Below are positions 7,807 through 16,515 of a DNA stretch of 35,994 nucleotides, one piece after another (position 1 is the first letter of the stretch; the number at the start of each line of letters is the position of its first letter). The notes beneath the pieces were generated by a model. The model had not been told where the DNA came from, made no database searches, and saw only the letters and a program-made list of their open reading frames with translations. The stretch comes from Oscillospiraceae bacterium (lineage in GTDB: Bacteria; Bacillota; Clostridia; UBA1212; UBA1255). The position numbers were made by a program, and so were the translations under genes. The stretch spans positions 1 through 35,994 of the forward strand of contig SVJD01000021.1 of the NCBI GenBank assembly GCA_015069165.1, given 5' to 3'.

Positions 7807-9705
7807 TTAACGCTTTTTATGACTTTTTTTTGCCGGCGTGGTTTTCTTTGAAGGCGCACACTTTTTGTAAGAGTTGAATTTTTGTGAAGATGTGCTCTTT
7901 TTGACACTGCTTTTTATTGAAGCGGGAGCTATAAGACAGCCCGGCTTGTTGCCGATTAAATCCTTGCGCCCTGCTTTTGTAAGTGCCGCAATTACAGCTT
8001 GTCTGTTTTCGGGGCGGAAATATTGCAGTAACGCTCTTTGTTCGGCTTTGTCCTCCTTTGTCTTGGGAACATAAACCTTTTTCATGGTGTACGGGTCTAT
8101 TTCCGTATAGAACATACAAGTGGAAATTGTTCCCGGAGTAGGATAGAAATCCTGCACTTGTTGAGGTCTTAATTTCTGCTCCTTTAAAAATAAAGCAAGC
8201 TCAATAGAATCTTTTAAAGTAGAACCGGGGTGCGAGGACATAAGATACGGAACGAGATACTGCTCCTTTTTTACTTTTTTGCTTATGGCAAAATACTTCT
8301 CCGCAAACTTCTTATATGACTCAATGTGAGGTTTTCCCATTTTATCCAAAACAGCAGCAGAACAATGTTCCGGCGCAACCTTAAGCTGTCCGCTTACATG
8401 ATGCTCAACTAATTCCTTAAAAAATGAATTGTCTTTATCCAAAAGTAAATAATCGTAACGAATACCCGAACGAATAAATACTTTTTTCACTTTAGGCAAA
8501 GCACGCAAATCCTTGAGAATCGAAAGGTATTCCGAATGGTCAACTTTAAGCTGCTTGCAAGGAGTGGGAGCGAGACACTTTTTAGACGGACACAAACCGT
8601 ATTTCTTTTGTTTTTCGCATGACGGCACTCTGAAATTTGCCGTAGGACCGCCTAAATCGTGAATGTAGCCTTTGAAATTAGGTCTTTGCGTGAGTATTTG
8701 CGCTTCGCGCATAATAGACTCGCGGCTTCTGCAAGTAACTGCTCTGCCTTGATGAAAAGCAATGGAGCAAAAATTACAAGCACCGAAACAACCTCTGTTA
8801 TGAGTTATTGAAAATTCCACTTCGGCAATTGCAGGCACTCCGCCGACTTCGTCATAAGACGGATGCCAGGTACGCTCAAAAGGAAGCTCGTAAATTTCGT
8901 CTAATTCTTTAGTTGTAAGAGGCGGCATAGGTTGGTTCTGAACGAGCCAACCGTTTCTTTGCTCCTGAATGAGAGGCCTTCCTCGTACGGCATCTTGCTC
9001 ATCAAGCTCAATGCGGCAAGATTCTGCGTATTTTTTCTTGCTTTCTGTAATTTCTTTAAATGACGGAAGGTAAATCGCACTTTTTTTAGATGGGCGTTTC
9101 TTCGTCATATAGCAAGTACCTTTAATATCTGTAAGAGAAGCAACAGGTTCACCGTTATTTAAACGGCGCACAATCTGACGAGTTTGATTTTCGCCCATTC
9201 CGAAAGAAAGCAGGTCAGCACCGCAGTCTTCCAAAACAGAAGGCATAACAGCATCTTTCCAGTAATCGTATCCGGCAAAACGCCTTAAAGAAGCTTCTAA
9301 TCCGCCTACAATTATCGGCACATTGCCGTAAATTTCTCTGATTTTTTTGCAATAAACAATGAGGGCGCGGTCAGGTCTGAGTCCTGCCTTGCCGCCGGGA
9401 GAATATGCATCTTCACTGCGCTTTTTCTTGGCTGCCGTATAATGGGCCACCATAGAGTCTACATTGCCTGAATTTACCATAAATCCCAATCTGGGTTTGC
9501 CGAATCGTGTGAAATCTTTGTTTGATTTCCAATCGGGCTGTGACAAAATAGCTACGCGCATACCTTCGTCTTCCAAAACTCTGGAAATTATTGCTGTACC
9601 GAAAGACGGGTGATCCACATAAGCATCGCCTGTAACCAGAACGAAATCCACCTCGTCCCAGTTTCTTTCATTAACTTCTTGTTTTGTTATAGGAAGAAAA
9701 GCCAT
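7807..9705 (-). CDS. YgiQ-family radical SAM protein
   Basis: YgiQ-type radical SAM protein (UPF0313), 632 residues, cytoplasmic, function not established for the family. The N-terminal YgiQ domain starts FLPITKQEVNERNWDEVDFV and contains the VTGDAYVDHPSFG and VIVGGLEASLRRFAGYDYW type signatures. The 4Fe-4S motif is CFGACNFC (C306, C310, C313), in the radical SAM core of about residues 295-500. The C-terminal part contains the family signature VQDFYPTPGTISTCMFYTEIDP. The last 40 residues form a Lys/Ser-rich tail, probably disordered, that could bind nucleic acid. The start is ATG 9705 with AAGGCGG upstream. The gene stands alone between convergent and divergent neighbours. Confidence 0.93.
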   Translation of the reverse strand: MAFLPITKQEVNERNWDEVDFVLVTGDAYVDHPSFGTAIISRVLEDEGMRVAILSQPDWKSNKDFTRFGKPRLGFMVNSGNVDSMVAHYTAAKKKRSEDAYSPGGKAGLRPDRALIVYCKKIREIYGNVPIIVGGLEASLRRFAGYDYWKDAVMPSVLEDCGADLLSFGMGENQTRQIVRRLNNGEPVASLTDIKGTCYMTKKRPSKKSAIYLPSFKEITESKKKYAESCRIELDEQDAVRGRPLIQEQRNGWLVQNQPMPPLTTKELDEIYELPFERTWHPSYDEVGGVPAIAEVEFSITHNRGCFGACNFCSIAFHQGRAVTCRSRESIMREAQILTQRPNFKGYIHDLGGPTANFRVPSCEKQKKYGLCPSKKCLAPTPCKQLKVDHSEYLSILKDLRALPKVKKVFIRSGIRYDYLLLDKDNSFFKELVEHHVSGQLKVAPEHCSAAVLDKMGKPHIESYKKFAEKYFAISKKVKKEQYLVPYLMSSHPGSTLKDSIELALFLKEQKLRPQQVQDFYPTPGTISTCMFYTEIDPYTMKKVYVPKTKEDKAEQRALLQYFRPENRQAVIAALTKAGRKDLIGNKPGCLIAPASIKSSVKKSTSSQKFNSYKKCAPSKKTTPAKKSHKKR

Positions 9706-9737
9706 TTTAAAGCCGCCTTTCGTAAAGTAATGGGTAA

Positions 9738-9766
9738 ACTATATCATATTCAGTGGCAAAATAAAA
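9738..9766 (-). promoter_or_regulatory. Possible promoter of the YgiQ gene
   Basis: On the minus strand TATAGT (9738-9743) has an extended -10 TGA. The -35 at 17 bp spacing is poor (TTTTAT, 9761-9766), so this is a weak call resting on the extended -10. Confidence 0.35.
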
Positions 9767-9806
9767 GCCAAAAAGAGCAATATGAGCAATATGAAGAATA
9801 AAAGGG

Positions 9807-9835
9807 TTGTATTTTTTTGACATGTAGGATATAAT
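9807..9835 (+). promoter_or_regulatory. Predicted promoter of gap
   Basis: TTGTAT (9807-9812), 17-bp spacer, consensus TATAAT (9830-9835). A perfect TTGACA at 9817-9822 is only 7 bp from the -10 box and so is probably not used with it. The leader is about 33 nt. Confidence 0.65.
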
Positions 9836-9874
9836 AGCGAATGGAAAATTTTTATATTATTGGAGGTAACGATT

Positions 9875-10888
9875 ATGGCAGTTAAAGTTGCTATTAATGG
9901 TTTTGGACGTATCGGCCGTCTTGCATTCAGACAAATGTTTGGAGCCGAAGGATATGAAGTAGTTGCAATTAACGATTTGACAAGCCCTGAAATGCTTGCA
10001 CATCTTTTGAAGTATGATACAGCACAGGGTAGATATGACGGACACACAGTTGAGTCTGACGAAACATCTATCACAGTTGATGGCAAAAAAATCACAATTT
10101 ATGCAGAAAAAGACGCTAAAGATCTTCCTTGGGGAAAAATCGGCGTAGACGTAGTTCTTGAGTGTACAGGCTTCTACACATCAAAAGCAAAAGCTCAAGC
10201 ACACATCGATGCAGGTGCTAAGAAAGTAGTTATTTCTGCTCCTGCAGGAAATGACCTTCCTACAATCGTATTCAGCGTTAACGAGAAAACTCTTTCAGCT
10301 GATGACAAGATCATTTCTGCTGCTTCTTGTACAACAAACTGCCTCGCTCCCATGGCTAAAGCTCTTAACGACTATGCAGCTATCCAGAGCGGTATCATGA
10401 CAACAGTTCATGCTTACACAGGTGACCAAATGGTTCTCGACGGTCCTCACAGAAAAGGCGACAAGAGAAGAGCAAGAGCTGCTGCAGCTAACATCGTTCC
10501 TAACTCAACAGGTGCTGCTAAAGCTATCGGTCTCGTAATCCCTGAGCTCAACGGTAAACTTATCGGTTCTGCACAGAGAGTTCCTGTTCCTACAGGTTCT
10601 ACAACAATCCTTATCGCAGTTGTTAAAGGTGCTGACGTTACTAAAGAAGGCATCAACGCTGCTATGAAAGCTGCTTCTTCAGCTTCATTCGGATACACAG
10701 AAGAAGAACTCGTTTCAAGCGATATCATCGGTATCAAATACGGTTCACTCTTTGATGCTACACAGACAATGGTTTCTAAGATTTCTGACGACACATATCA
10801 AGTACAAGTTGTTTCTTGGTATGACAACGAGAATTCTTATACAAGCCAAATGGTTAGAACAATTAAGTATTTCGCTGAATTGAACTAA
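9875..10888 (+). CDS. gap: Glyceraldehyde-3-phosphate dehydrogenase, type I
   Basis: Glycolytic enzyme oxidising glyceraldehyde-3-phosphate to 1,3-bisphosphoglycerate, 337 residues. The Rossmann motif [14 protein letters not shown] (7-20) and Asp34 in AINDLTSPE indicate NAD preference. The active site is SCTTNCLAP with Cys152, paired with His179 in [19 protein letters not shown] near the C-terminus is the usual family motif. The start is ATG 9875 because GGAGGT (9862-9867) is 7 bp upstream; an in-frame TTG at 9860 overlaps that site and is rejected. Codon use is visibly biased towards C-ending codons compared with neighbours, as expected for a highly expressed glycolytic gene. It is monocistronic, between its own promoter and terminator. 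Confidence 0.98.
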   Translation: MAVKVAINGFGRIGRLAFRQMFGAEGYEVVAINDLTSPEMLAHLLKYDTAQGRYDGHTVESDETSITVDGKKITIYAEKDAKDLPWGKIGVDVVLECTGFYTSKAKAQAHIDAGAKKVVISAPAGNDLPTIVFSVNEKTLSADDKIISAASCTTNCLAPMAKALNDYAAIQSGIMTTVHAYTGDQMVLDGPHRKGDKRRARAAAANIVPNSTGAAKAIGLVIPELNGKLIGSAQRVPVPTGSTTILIAVVKGADVTKEGINAAMKAASSASFGYTEEELVSSDIIGIKYGSLFDATQTMVSKISDDTYQVQVVSWYDNENSYTSQMVRTIKYFAELN

Positions 10889-10910
10889 TATATCAATATA
10901 GCTTAAATCA

Positions 10911-10951
10911 AGACCGAGGCCGACAGATTACTGTTGCTTCGGTCTTTTTTT
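10911..10951 (+). terminator. Rho-independent terminator after gap
   Basis: AGACCGAGGC (10911-10920) pairs with GCTTCGGTCT (10936-10945), one G-T wobble, with further pairing inside, followed by a T tract to 10951. Confidence 0.9.
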
Positions 10952-10952
10952 A

Positions 10953-10982
10953 TTGCATTTACAGGCAAATTTAGTATATAAT
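10953..10982 (+). promoter_or_regulatory. Predicted promoter of tmcAL
   Basis: TTGCAT (10953-10958), 18-bp spacer, TATAAT (10977-10982). It lies right after the gap terminator and about 35 bp before the tmcAL start, consistent with independent transcription. Confidence 0.55.
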
Positions 10983-11017
10983 ACGACAACGACATTTTTA
11001 AAATCAGCAGGTGAAGA

Positions 11018-12202
11018 ATGAGCGAACTTAATGTATGCGGAATAATTTGCGAATACAATCCCTTTCATATCGGACATGAATATCAACTTGCCGAGGCAAA
11101 GAAACAAACTTCGGCAGATTATATGATTGTTGTTATGAGCGGTAATTTTGTTCAGCGCGGAGAACCTGCCGTTTTTGATAAATGGGCAAGAGCAGAAATG
11201 GCACTTAAATGCGGTGCTGATATGGTTTTGGAATTGCCGTCAGTTTATGCACTTTCTTCTGCGGAATATTTCGCGGCCGGCGCTGTTGATATTTTAAATA
11301 AAACGGGAGTTGTTACGCATATTTCCTTTGGCAGCGAGTCTTTTGAAGGGGAAGAAGGCGCAATCCGACTGCAAAAAATTGCAGACGAAACTATAAACGG
11401 CCCTTGCGTAGACAAAGAATCTTTAGAAAAAGGCTGCTCTTTTGCATCAGCCAGCAGAAATTCCGCCATAACAATGCCCAATGATATTTTGGCTACGGAA
11501 TATTTGCGTGCTTTGCGTAGGTTGGGTGCAGAAATGAAAGTTGTTCCCGTAAAACGCATCGGTTCGGGACATACAGGCGAAAAAAGTGCTATGTTTATAC
11601 GAAAATTGCTCTGCGAGGGAGAAGTCAATAGAGCAACGGAATTGATGCCGCAAGAAGCAGCAGAAATTATACAAAGGGAAATTGATATGGGCAAAGGTCC
11701 CGTATTTTTAAATGAATTTGACAAAATAATTTTAGCCGACTTGCGTCGGCTGGGAACAGACGGACTAAAAAACAGCCCTTTTGTCAGTGAAGGTTTGGAA
11801 TATAAAATTTATAAAGCAGCTTGTGAAAATGGTACAGTAGAGGGAGTTATCAGAGAATGCACATCGAAAAGATATACATCTTCTCGCATAAGAAGAATTA
11901 TTTTGTCTTCCTCATTAGGGATTGCACGTGAAAATCTCTGTAAGAAGGTTCCGTATATCAGACTTTTGGGTATGCGCCGTGATTGCGGAGCGCTTATGGA
12001 AAAGCTGAAATCTTGTGCGCGTGTTCCGGTAATTACATCTAAAGCCAAATTTATAAAGCAAACAGATTCCTATGATGGCGACTTGGCAAAAGAATTTTTG
12101 AAAATTGAAAATAATGCCGCTGATTTATATTCCTTGGCGTTTTCCGGCGCAAATAGCAGACTTGGCGCTACAGAGATGACACACCCGCTTGTTTTTGTGT
12201 AG
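11018..12202 (+). CDS. tmcAL: tRNA(Met) cytidine acetate ligase TmcAL
   Basis: TmcAL (YlbM family) makes N4-acetylcytidine at the wobble position of elongator tRNA-Met, using acetate and ATP. The 394-residue protein starts with the nucleotidyltransferase signature GIICEYNPFHIGHEYQL, including the HIGH-type motif, followed by VVMSGNFVQRGEPAVFDKWARAEMAL and DMVLELPSVYALSSAEYFA, all characteristic of the family. The C-terminal half includes TSSRIRRIIL. The length is normal (about 390-420). ATG 11018 has GCAGGTGA just upstream. It stands alone with its own promoter. About 286 bp without a gene follow it. Confidence 0.93.
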   Translation: MSELNVCGIICEYNPFHIGHEYQLAEAKKQTSADYMIVVMSGNFVQRGEPAVFDKWARAEMALKCGADMVLELPSVYALSSAEYFAAGAVDILNKTGVVTHISFGSESFEGEEGAIRLQKIADETINGPCVDKESLEKGCSFASASRNSAITMPNDILATEYLRALRRLGAEMKVVPVKRIGSGHTGEKSAMFIRKLLCEGEVNRATELMPQEAAEIIQREIDMGKGPVFLNEFDKIILADLRRLGTDGLKNSPFVSEGLEYKIYKAACENGTVEGVIRECTSKRYTSSRIRRIILSSSLGIARENLCKKVPYIRLLGMRRDCGALMEKLKSCARVPVITSKAKFIKQTDSYDGDLAKEFLKIENNAADLYSLAFSGANSRLGATEMTHPLVFV

Positions 12203-12237
12203 TTTAATCTGTTTTTTTCATGCCAAAAGCTGTTCGA

Positions 12238-12317
12238 AGTAAACAACTGATAGGTTTAGGTGGTTTGATTACAACAATTGTCATTGTTACACCTCGCTAC
12301 AAATGCTTGCGTTTACT
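12238..12317. other. Nested inverted repeats, possible structured RNA
   Basis: In the 286-bp gap after tmcAL three pairs of inverted repeats are nested: AGTAAAC (12238-12244) with GTTTACT (12311-12317), AGGTG (12258-12262) with CACCT (12290-12294), and AACAAT (12273-12278) with ATTGTT (12283-12288). The element lies upstream of the predicted fchA promoter, so it would be a tmcAL 3' element or a separate small RNA. Each stem is short and chance cannot be excluded in AT-rich DNA. It does not match the THF riboswitch pattern as I know it. Confidence 0.3.
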
Positions 12318-12413
12318 ACATTATATAAAATTTTCAAAAAAAAGTTTCGCGTTCAAAAGCCGGTAAAACATTAAAAAAATAAATAAAAAAGATAAAATTT
12401 AGGGCTTATATTA

Positions 12414-12442
12414 TTGAGATTATGCGCGTTTTGTGCTAATAT
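12414..12442 (+). promoter_or_regulatory. Predicted promoter of the fchA-ttcA operon
   Basis: TTGAGA (12414-12419), 17-bp spacer, TAATAT (12437-12442) preceded by TGTGC, giving an extended -10. The predicted leader is about 40 nt. It is the only good promoter I see for the seven-gene run downstream. Confidence 0.6.
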
Positions 12443-12488
12443 TACGAGCGAGAGATTTTGAGTTAACTAAAAAAATAGGAGAAAAGAA

Positions 12489-13106
12489 ATGAACGATTTA
12501 ACAATAAATCAGTTTTTAGAGAGTTTAAGTTCTGAGGCACCTGTTCCGGGTGGCGGAGGAGCGTCTGCACTTATGGGAGGTTTGAGTGCGGCTTTATGCT
12601 CTATGGTGGCGTCGCTCACTACGGGCAAGAAGAAATATGCAGAATATCAGAGTGATATAGAAAGAATGCTCACAGATACAGCGCAGTTAAGAAGCGATAT
12701 GCAAGTTCTTATAGAAAAAGATGCAGAAGTATTCGAGCCGCTTTCAAAAGCCTACAGCATTCCGAAAGATGACCCGAATCGTGCAGAAATATTAGAAGAA
12801 GCTTTGCGCGTTGCTTGCAGTGCACCTCTTGAAATTATGAAAACCGCGTGTAAGATTGTACCGGTTTTGGAAGAACTTACAGTAAAAGGTTCTAAAATAG
12901 CTTTAAGTGATGTAGGCGTTGCGGCTGTTGCGTGTCAGGCGGCAATTCAGGGCGGTGTGTTGAATGTTTATATCAATACAAAGCTTATGCAAGATAGAGA
13001 ATACGCGAAAAAAATAAACAACGAAGCTGAACAAATTTGTAAAGAATTTATCGGCAGATGTGAAAAAGTTTATAAACTCGTTGAAACACATTTGATGACA
13101 AAATAA
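12489..13106 (+). CDS. fchA: Methenyl-THF cyclohydrolase / cyclodeaminase family protein
   Basis: Member of the cyclodeaminase/cyclohydrolase family (205 residues), cytoplasmic. Proteins of this family convert 5,10-methenyl-THF to 10-formyl-THF (FchA) or deaminate formimino-THF. The recognition segment is APVPGGGGASALMGGLSAALCSMVASLT (first part, residues about 16-44), followed by a mostly helical fold with SDVGVAAVACQAAIQGGVLNVYIN (start near 140). ATG 12489 has AGGAGAAAAG upstream. It sits 16 bp before folD, and this pairing favours the cyclohydrolase role, especially because the neighbouring FolD lacks key cyclohydrolase residues. No histidine-degradation genes are present to suggest the deaminase role. 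Confidence 0.85.
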   Translation: MNDLTINQFLESLSSEAPVPGGGGASALMGGLSAALCSMVASLTTGKKKYAEYQSDIERMLTDTAQLRSDMQVLIEKDAEVFEPLSKAYSIPKDDPNRAEILEEALRVACSAPLEIMKTACKIVPVLEELTVKGSKIALSDVGVAAVACQAAIQGGVLNVYINTKLMQDREYAKKINNEAEQICKEFIGRCEKVYKLVETHLMTK

Positions 13107-13122
13107 CGGAGGGAGGAAACAA

Positions 13123-13974
13123 ATGATGGAGATGCGAGGAGCGCCTGTAGCAAAGGCGATTACAGAAAATTGCAAAGAGAAAATTGCAATTTTAAAGGAA
13201 AAAGGTATAATACCCACTCTGGCAATAGTGAGAGTAGGAAACAGAGGCGACGATGAAGCTTATGAAAAAGGGGCAGAAAAACGATTTTTCGGTGCAGGGG
13301 CACAGGTAAAGAAAATTGTTTTGCCTGAGGATGTTTCACAAGCAGAATTGGAAAAGACGGTGAATGAGTTAAATTCCGACAAGGATGTTCACGGCATTTT
13401 GATTTTCAGACCGCTACCGAAACAGATTGACGAGGCGGTTATCAAGCAACTTATTTCTGCAGACAAAGATATTGACGGTATGTCATATTCGGGAATAGGA
13501 CGATTGGTTGCATCAAAAAATTTCAAAGGTCAAGCGTATGCACCGTGTACACCTACAGCTGTCGTGGAAATGCTCGATTATTACGGAATTGACGTAACCG
13601 GCATGAAAATTGCAGTGGTAGGCAGAAGCTCTGTTGTAGGTCTTCCTTTGGCGATAATGCTGATGCAAAAGAATGCTACCGTAACGCTTTGTCACACAAA
13701 AACAAAAGATTTGCGTGAAGAATGTCGAAAGGCTGATATTATCGTTGTAGCTGCAGGAAGAGCAAATACAATAGGAGCTGAGCATGTTTCAAGAGGTCAA
13801 GTGCTTATTGATGTAGGCATAAACGTAATTGACGATAAAATATGCGGAGATATAGATTATGACAGCGTAGTAAAATACGCATCTGCGATAACACCTGTCC
13901 CCGGGGGAGTGGGCGCGGTGACTACTTCAGTTTTGCTTAAGCATACTGTAGAGAGCGCAGAAAAAACTTGTTGA
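13123..13974 (+). CDS. folD: FolD-family methylene-THF dehydrogenase, probably lacking cyclohydrolase activity
   Basis: FolD family protein, 283 residues, oxidising 5,10-methylene-THF to methenyl-THF with NAD(P). The fold signatures are present: PTLAIVRVG (31-39), DKDIDGM (114-120), PCTPTAVVEMLDYY, the cofactor loop VVGRSSVVGLPLA, and TPVPGGVGAVTTSVL. However, the YxxxK catalytic motif is altered: Tyr47 is kept, but the +4 Lys (Lys54 in E. coli FolD) is Ala51, and the Gln of QLPLP (E. coli Gln98) is Phe95 in IFRPLP. In the human homologue these Lys and Gln residues are needed for cyclohydrolase activity, and dehydrogenase can survive their loss. The adjacent fchA can supply the missing step. 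ATG 13123 (or 13126) follows GGAGG at 13112-13116. Confidence 0.92.
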   Translation: MMEMRGAPVAKAITENCKEKIAILKEKGIIPTLAIVRVGNRGDDEAYEKGAEKRFFGAGAQVKKIVLPEDVSQAELEKTVNELNSDKDVHGILIFRPLPKQIDEAVIKQLISADKDIDGMSYSGIGRLVASKNFKGQAYAPCTPTAVVEMLDYYGIDVTGMKIAVVGRSSVVGLPLAIMLMQKNATVTLCHTKTKDLREECRKADIIVVAAGRANTIGAEHVSRGQVLIDVGINVIDDKICGDIDYDSVVKYASAITPVPGGVGAVTTSVLLKHTVESAEKTC

Positions 13975-14003
13975 ATTTTATACAACATGGAGGAAGAGCA
14001 ATT

Positions 14004-15800
14004 ATGAGCAATCTTAAAAAAAGAAATGAAATAGAAAGTATATATAAGTGGCGTTTGGAAGATTTATTCGAAACGCAAGAAGCATGGGACGAGTCTGCCC
14101 GGGAGGCGGAATTGTTACTTGAAGAAATGCCGAAACATCGCGGTAAGTTTACCAAAACGGGAATTGCTATGTGTGCGTGTTTGGATGATATGTATAATTT
14201 GAGCGGAAAGATTACAAAGCTTTATGTTTATGCTTATATGAAACGCGATGAAGACAGTACAAATGCAAAATCTCAGGAAATTGCAGGCAAAGCAGAACGT
14301 TTGGCAACAAAATTTTCCGAAGCAACATCATTTTTTGAGCCGGAACTTTTACAACTTACAGAGGAAAGAGTTGCTGCAATGAAAAGAAGATCTCTTTCAC
14401 TCAGAGGATATTCTTTTATAATCGATGAAATAATGCGTAAAAAATCACACGTGTTAAGTCCTGCGGAGGAAAAGATTTTGGCGATGTCTGCAGAGGCAAC
14501 ATCTGCAGGTCAAGATGTGTTTATGATGTTTAATAATGCAGATATTAAGTTTGAGCCTTTTCCGGGAGAAGAAGGGGAAAAAACGGAGCTTACCATAGGC
14601 AGATATATTAAATTTTTAGAATCACAAGACAGAAATTTAAGAAGAAGGGCATTTCGCTCTATGTACAAAGCTTATGAGGAGCACAAAAACACATTGGCGG
14701 CGGCTTATGCAGGCAGCGTAAAGGCAGATGCCTTTTATGCAAGAGTCAGAAAATACAAATCCAGCTTTTTGGCGGCGATGTACAGTGATAATGTTCCTTC
14801 AAAAGTTTATAACGGTTTAATTAAGTCCGTACATGATCACGTTCATTTACTTACAAAATATTTGGAGATAAGACAAAGGGTATTAAGTGTAAGAAGGGTT
14901 CACATGTATGACCTTTATGTTCCGCTTGTTAAAATGCCTAAAAAAACATATTCTTTTGAAGAGGCAAGAGAAATTGTAACAGAAGCTTTAAAGCCTTTGG
15001 GCGAAGATTATTCAAAGAATCTTCAAAAGGCATTTACTGACGGATGGATTGATGTTTGCGAAAATCAAGGAAAACGTACAGGTGCTTATTCTTGGGGTTG
15101 CTATGATTCTCACCCGTATGTGCTTTTGAATTGGCAAGGAACCATAAATGATGTATTTACGTTGGCTCATGAGCTTGGACACGCAATGCATTCATATTAC
15201 AGTAATCTTACACAGCCCATTCAGTATGCAAATTACAAAATTTTCGTAGCAGAAGTGGCATCTACCGTTAACGAAATTCTTTTAATGGAATATATGTTTA
15301 AAAACAGTAAAGACGATGTTGAAAAGTCTTTCTTACTTAACCACTATCTCGAAGAATTCAGAGCTACGGTATACAGACAGACCATGTTTGCTGAATTCGA
15401 AAAGAAAGCTCATAAGATGTACGAAAAGGGTGAAGTGCTTACTTGCGAGGCGCTTTCGGAGCTTTATATGAAATTGCAACATCAATACTTTAAGAAAGTT
15501 ATTAAGATTGATGATGAAATTGCTATGGAATGGGCGAGAATTCCGCATTTCTATACTGCATATTACGTATATAAATACGCAACAGGCTTCTGCTCTGCGA
15601 CACATCTTGTATCGGGCATCTTAAGCGGAGATAAAAAGAAAAAAGATGCTTATCTTGCTTTCCTCAAGAGCGGTGGCTCGGATTATCCTATGGAGCTTCT
15701 AAAAAAAGCCGGCGTGGATTTATCTGTTCAAGAGCCTATTGATGCGGCATTCGATGTGTTTGAGGAAAAATTAAATCAATTCGAGGTGCTGATGTTATAA
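14004..15800 (+). CDS. pepF: Oligoendopeptidase F (M3 family)
   Basis: Cytoplasmic zinc oligopeptidase of the PepF/M3B family, 598 residues, typical length. The zinc motif is AHELGHAMHSYYS with H389, E390 and H393; the third ligand is the Glu downstream in FVAEVASTVNEILL. The N-terminal helical part (RNEIESIYKWRLEDLF) and the C-terminal signature HFYTAYYVYKYATGFCSA are both PepF-like. The start is ATG 14004, with GGAGGA (13989-13994) 9 bp upstream; an in-frame upstream ATG at 13968 overlaps the folD end and is less likely. It follows folD by 29 bp and precedes the bactofilin-like gene by one base. Family role: clearing short peptides, including signal peptide fragments. Confidence 0.95.
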   Translation: MSNLKKRNEIESIYKWRLEDLFETQEAWDESAREAELLLEEMPKHRGKFTKTGIAMCACLDDMYNLSGKITKLYVYAYMKRDEDSTNAKSQEIAGKAERLATKFSEATSFFEPELLQLTEERVAAMKRRSLSLRGYSFIIDEIMRKKSHVLSPAEEKILAMSAEATSAGQDVFMMFNNADIKFEPFPGEEGEKTELTIGRYIKFLESQDRNLRRRAFRSMYKAYEEHKNTLAAAYAGSVKADAFYARVRKYKSSFLAAMYSDNVPSKVYNGLIKSVHDHVHLLTKYLEIRQRVLSVRRVHMYDLYVPLVKMPKKTYSFEEAREIVTEALKPLGEDYSKNLQKAFTDGWIDVCENQGKRTGAYSWGCYDSHPYVLLNWQGTINDVFTLAHELGHAMHSYYSNLTQPIQYANYKIFVAEVASTVNEILLMEYMFKNSKDDVEKSFLLNHYLEEFRATVYRQTMFAEFEKKAHKMYEKGEVLTCEALSELYMKLQHQYFKKVIKIDDEIAMEWARIPHFYTAYYVYKYATGFCSATHLVSGILSGDKKKKDAYLAFLKSGGSDYPMELLKKAGVDLSVQEPIDAAFDVFEEKLNQFEVLML

Positions 15801-15801
15801 T

Positions 15802-16515
15802 ATGAAGAATGAGTTCGACGGTGTTGTAATTGAAAAGCAGCAAGTCATTTGCGAAGCAATAAATTGCCATAATCTAAATATTAAAGGCATTGGGGAGTTT
15901 CGTGCTGAAGTAGATGCGGATTTCGTGGATATTTCGGGTGAGGCGTGCTTTGAGTCATACATTACGTGTGATAAAATTACCGTAAGGAATAAGTGCGTTT
16001 GTAAAAATTCGTTACTTACAACATCTTTACGTATTCTTGGCGTAATGGCTGTTTACGGCAGATTGAACTCTGAAAATATAATTGTAAACGGAGCTTTAAA
16101 GTTCCGCGGAAATGTAAAAACATCGGCCTTTTTGGTAAGACACGATTCTTTGGCAAAAGGAAGCGCAAAGCTCAAGGCTTCGAATTGTGTTATAAACGGA
16201 GTTCTTAATAATTCCGGAGAGGTAACAGCTAACGATTTTAGGCTTTGCAGTAATAAAATGTCGAGAATTCAAGAAATTCGAACAGACAAATTTGCGGTGA
16301 AGTTAAATTCCGATAGTGAAACGCCTGACGATGAGTTTTTGTTGGCGTGTGATTTTGTTGATTGTTTCGAGGCAGATTTGGAGTATTGCAACATAGACAG
16401 CTTATATTGTGACAGCGCAATTATAAGAAAAGGTTGCTCGATCCATGAAATTTTGTACAGAGACAGTATTGAAATTGAGCCGGGGGCTCATGTAGAAAGG
16501 TTGTCCAGAACATGA
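15802..16515 (+). CDS. Bactofilin-like beta-solenoid protein
   Basis: Protein of 237 residues without signal peptide or membrane segment. It consists of short beta-strand repeats with hydrophobic alternation, for example CDKITVRNKC, VMAVYGRLNSENIIVNG, FRGNVKTSAFLVR and GVLNNSGEVTANDF, as in the bactofilin core. The C-terminal third (CDFVDCFEADLEYCNIDSL, IIRKGCSIHEILYRDSIEI, EPGAHVERL) closely resembles the end of Bacillus YhbE/YhbF-type bactofilins. Bactofilins polymerise into membrane-associated scaffolds that place cell-envelope enzymes. It starts one base after the pepF stop with a poorly placed GAGGTG (15783-15788), so translation is probably coupled, and its end overlaps the glycosyltransferase start by 4 bp. 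The name rests on pattern recognition; a divergent beta-helix of other function is possible. Confidence 0.65.
   Translation: MKNEFDGVVIEKQQVICEAINCHNLNIKGIGEFRAEVDADFVDISGEACFESYITCDKITVRNKCVCKNSLLTTSLRILGVMAVYGRLNSENIIVNGALKFRGNVKTSAFLVRHDSLAKGSAKLKASNCVINGVLNNSGEVTANDFRLCSNKMSRIQEIRTDKFAVKLNSDSETPDDEFLLACDFVDCFEADLEYCNIDSLYCDSAIIRKGCSIHEILYRDSIEIEPGAHVERLSRT

Noticed and set aside
9860-9874. TTG start for gap
   Set aside because: It overlaps the GGAGGT site that serves ATG 9875, and the family starts at [14 protein letters not shown].
12203-12488. THF riboswitch upstream of fchA-folD
   Set aside because: The expected conserved core is absent and the predicted promoter lies downstream of the structured part.
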